DNA from: Rickettsiales bacterium
Lineage (GTDB): Bacteria; Pseudomonadota; Alphaproteobacteria; Rs-D84
Length of the DNA: 6,023 nt
Assembly: GCA_031273075.1 (NCBI GenBank)
Contig: JAISSM010000071.1
Coordinates: 1-6,023, forward strand
Direction of reading: 5' to 3'
The notes beneath the pieces are model-generated. The model searched no databases and was not told where the DNA came from. It worked only from the letters and a program-made list of their open reading frames with translations. Shown in pieces: positions 4,284 to 6,023 of this stretch; position 1 is the stretch's first letter, and each line of letters starts with the position of its first letter. Position numbers and translations under genes: made by a program.

Positions 4284-6023
4284 TCAAAGCGGAAGTAAAG
4301 CGGAATAAAATCGATACCGAAATGCATGTCCGGAAAAACCGCGCCAAATCGCGCGCGACCGGGGGCGGCGGATTTCTGCTTATATTCGTAATAATGTTTT
4401 CGATTTTGACGTCGCGCGCCCTCTTGCAAAGCGGCGGCAAAAGGGACGCGTCCGGCGCGAAAGCGGCGGAATTGACGTTCTCGGAGGTTTTGGCGGCGTC
4501 CGAAAAAAAACGGATAAAAACGTTCGTGCTTAACGGCGCGGACGCGCGGGGCGAGATGAACGACGGAACGCACTGGACGGCGAAAATGGCGGGCGACGCC
4601 GACCTTTTGCAAAAAATCGCGTCGCGCGGGGCCAATGTTTCGATAGACGATTCCAAAACATGGACGGATCTTTTGGGGATATGGGTCCCGATACTTATGG
4701 GCGTGTTTTTCATATGGTGGATACTTCGCGGGATGCGGATGATGGGCGGCGGGACCGGCGGCATCGCCGGAATGTTGGGAAGCAAAACGAAAATATCGTC
4801 CGGCAAAATCAACGTGAAATTTTCGGACGTGGCGGGCATAGACGGCGTGAAAAAGGAAGTCGCCGAAATCGTGGACTTTCTTAAAAATCCGAAAAAATAC
4901 CGCGACCTCGGCGCAAGGGTCCCGCGCGGGGTCCTGCTTTCGGGCGAACCGGGAACGGGAAAAACATTGCTTGCCAAAGCCATAGCCGGAGAGGCGGACG
5001 TTCCGTTTTTCGCCGTGTCGGGATCGGACTTTTCGGGGATCATAGTCGGCCTCGGGGTGCAAAAAATCAAAGACTTTTTCGAACTTGCGCGGCGCAGCGC
5101 GCCGTGCATTTTGTTCGTGGATGAAATCGACGCGATCGGGGGCGCAAGGGGCCGGACGATAAACACCGACTCGGACCGCGAAGCCACGCTTAATCAAATG
5201 CTGATCGAGATGGATGGATTCACGTCGACGGAAAACCTTATCATCATAGGCGCGACGAACAGGCCGGACATGCTGGACCCCGCGCTGCTTCGGCCCGGCC
5301 GCTTTGACCGCCAGGTTTATATAGACCTTCCCGACATGGCGGGCCGCCTTGCGATATTGGAGCTTTACGCGAAGAAGATGAAATTGGCGAAAGACGTGTC
5401 GATGACGACGGCGGCAAGGGGCACGACCGGATTTTCAGGCGCGGACCTTAATAACCTTTTGAATGAATCGGCCCTGCTCGCGGCAAGGGACGGACGGGGC
5501 GAAATCACAAACGCGGATATAGACGAGGCGCGCGACAAGATACTTATGGGCCCGAAAAAAGATCGCAAGATGCGCCCGGAGGATATTAAACTCACGGCGT
5601 ATCACGAAGCGGGCCACGCGCTTTTGTCGGTGCATTACAAGGACATCACGGATCCGATACACAAGGCGACCATATCGCCAAGGGGACATGCGCTTGGGAT
5701 GGTCCAGTACCTGCCGACGGACGACAAGGTGTCGCTGACGCTGCGCGAAATCCGTGCGGAAATGGAGATTTGCATGGCCGGGCGCGCCGCGGAAGAGCTG
5801 TTTTTCGGAAAGGATAAAATCACGACGGGCGCCGAAAACGATTTGGCAAAGGCGACGTTCTTGACGCGCAGGGCGATAACCGCGTGGGGCCTGTCGGACA
5901 AAATCGGGAAAATGACGGTGAATCAGGTGGAATCGTGGGGAAGAAACGCGCTTGAAAACGCGTCGGAGGAAACGGCGCGAACGGTGGATAAAGAGGTCAA
6001 AACCTGGGTCGACACGGCGTATA
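4268..6023 (+). CDS. ftsH: ATP-dependent zinc metalloprotease FtsH (C-terminus beyond window)
   Basis: 585 codons are visible, lacking perhaps 50-80 residues. FtsH is a hexameric inner-membrane AAA+ protease that degrades misfolded membrane proteins and short-lived regulators. A basic N-terminal tail of 35 residues leads to TM1 (about 36-48), a periplasmic domain and TM2 (about 135-153). The AAA module has Walker A GEPGTGKT (226-233, K232), Walker B LFVDEID (D285, E286) and the second region of homology ending LLRPGRFDRQV. The protease has HEAGH (446-450) and the third zinc ligand D525 in TGAENDLAKAT, so both activities look intact. Two oddities: Walker A has Glu where Pro is usual (GPPGTGKT), and the pore loop reads IIVGLG where most FtsH have MFVGVG, replacing the aromatic pore residue by I259. 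The ATG lies within the last codons of tilS, with GGGA just before it and AAGGA slightly further upstream. Confidence 0.93.
   Translation, partial: MSKKIVKAEVKRNKIDTEMHVRKNRAKSRATGGGGFLLIFVIMFSILTSRALLQSGGKRDASGAKAAELTFSEVLAASEKKRIKTFVLNGADARGEMNDGTHWTAKMAGDADLLQKIASRGANVSIDDSKTWTDLLGIWVPILMGVFFIWWILRGMRMMGGGTGGIAGMLGSKTKISSGKINVKFSDVAGIDGVKKEVAEIVDFLKNPKKYRDLGARVPRGVLLSGEPGTGKTLLAKAIAGEADVPFFAVSGSDFSGIIVGLGVQKIKDFFELARRSAPCILFVDEIDAIGGARGRTINTDSDREATLNQMLIEMDGFTSTENLIIIGATNRPDMLDPALLRPGRFDRQVYIDLPDMAGRLAILELYAKKMKLAKDVSMTTAARGTTGFSGADLNNLLNESALLAARDGRGEITNADIDEARDKILMGPKKDRKMRPEDIKLTAYHEAGHALLSVHYKDITDPIHKATISPRGHALGMVQYLPTDDKVSLTLREIRAEMEICMAGRAAEELFFGKDKITTGAENDLAKATFLTRRAITAWGLSDKIGKMTVNQVESWGRNALENASEETARTVDKEVKTWVDTAY

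Noticed and set aside
4145..5197. Two long minus-strand open frames of 325-350 residues
   Set aside because: Both are antisense to ftsH, which is unambiguous; they reflect GC-biased codons.

Overview
The window looks like the chromosome of a Gram-negative bacterium, most likely an uncultured alphaproteobacterium. The tilS gene overlaps ftsH, as is common in Alphaproteobacteria and many other bacteria. The recombinase resembles proteobacterial XerC, and the left edge encodes the start of a Sec-exported, outer-membrane-like protein. The taxonomic call is inference; no rRNA or other marker gene is present.

Layout: (1) 1-360, minus strand: N-terminal part of an exported, probably beta-barrel protein with its own extended -10 promoter. 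(2) 361-1108: about 750 bases with no convincing protein gene but dense structure. It holds a GTCATCC-type palindromic repeat, arrays of 7-bp repeats, a promoter followed by a train of hairpins and an intrinsic terminator (candidate small RNA, about 611-850), a cluster of G/C-rich hairpins, and a pair of about 70-bp inverted arms with covarying internal stems. (3) 1109-1801, plus strand: a secreted protein of 230 residues with 17 cysteines in the mature part and no recognised family. Its signal peptide is partly encoded by the same 7-bp repeats. (4) 1849-3317, minus strand: a LOG-family gene followed by xerC, coupled by an ATGA overlap. The end of xerC runs into another heptamer array. (5) 3318-3362: a compact divergent promoter with a palindromic AGTATACT at its centre. 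(6) 3363-6023, plus strand: tilS and ftsH overlapping by 16 bases, with ftsH cut by the window end.

The right half is housekeeping: dimer resolution (XerC), nucleotide salvage or hydrolysis (LOG), tRNA-Ile modification (TilS) and membrane protein quality control (FtsH). The left half is accessory. Its most interesting content is the candidate structured RNA with two mutually exclusive pairings, and a dispersed family of heptamer arrays. These arrays lie in the UP-element position of two promoters, inside one signal peptide and at one stop codon. In the signal peptide, gain or loss of one unit would put an immediate stop in frame.
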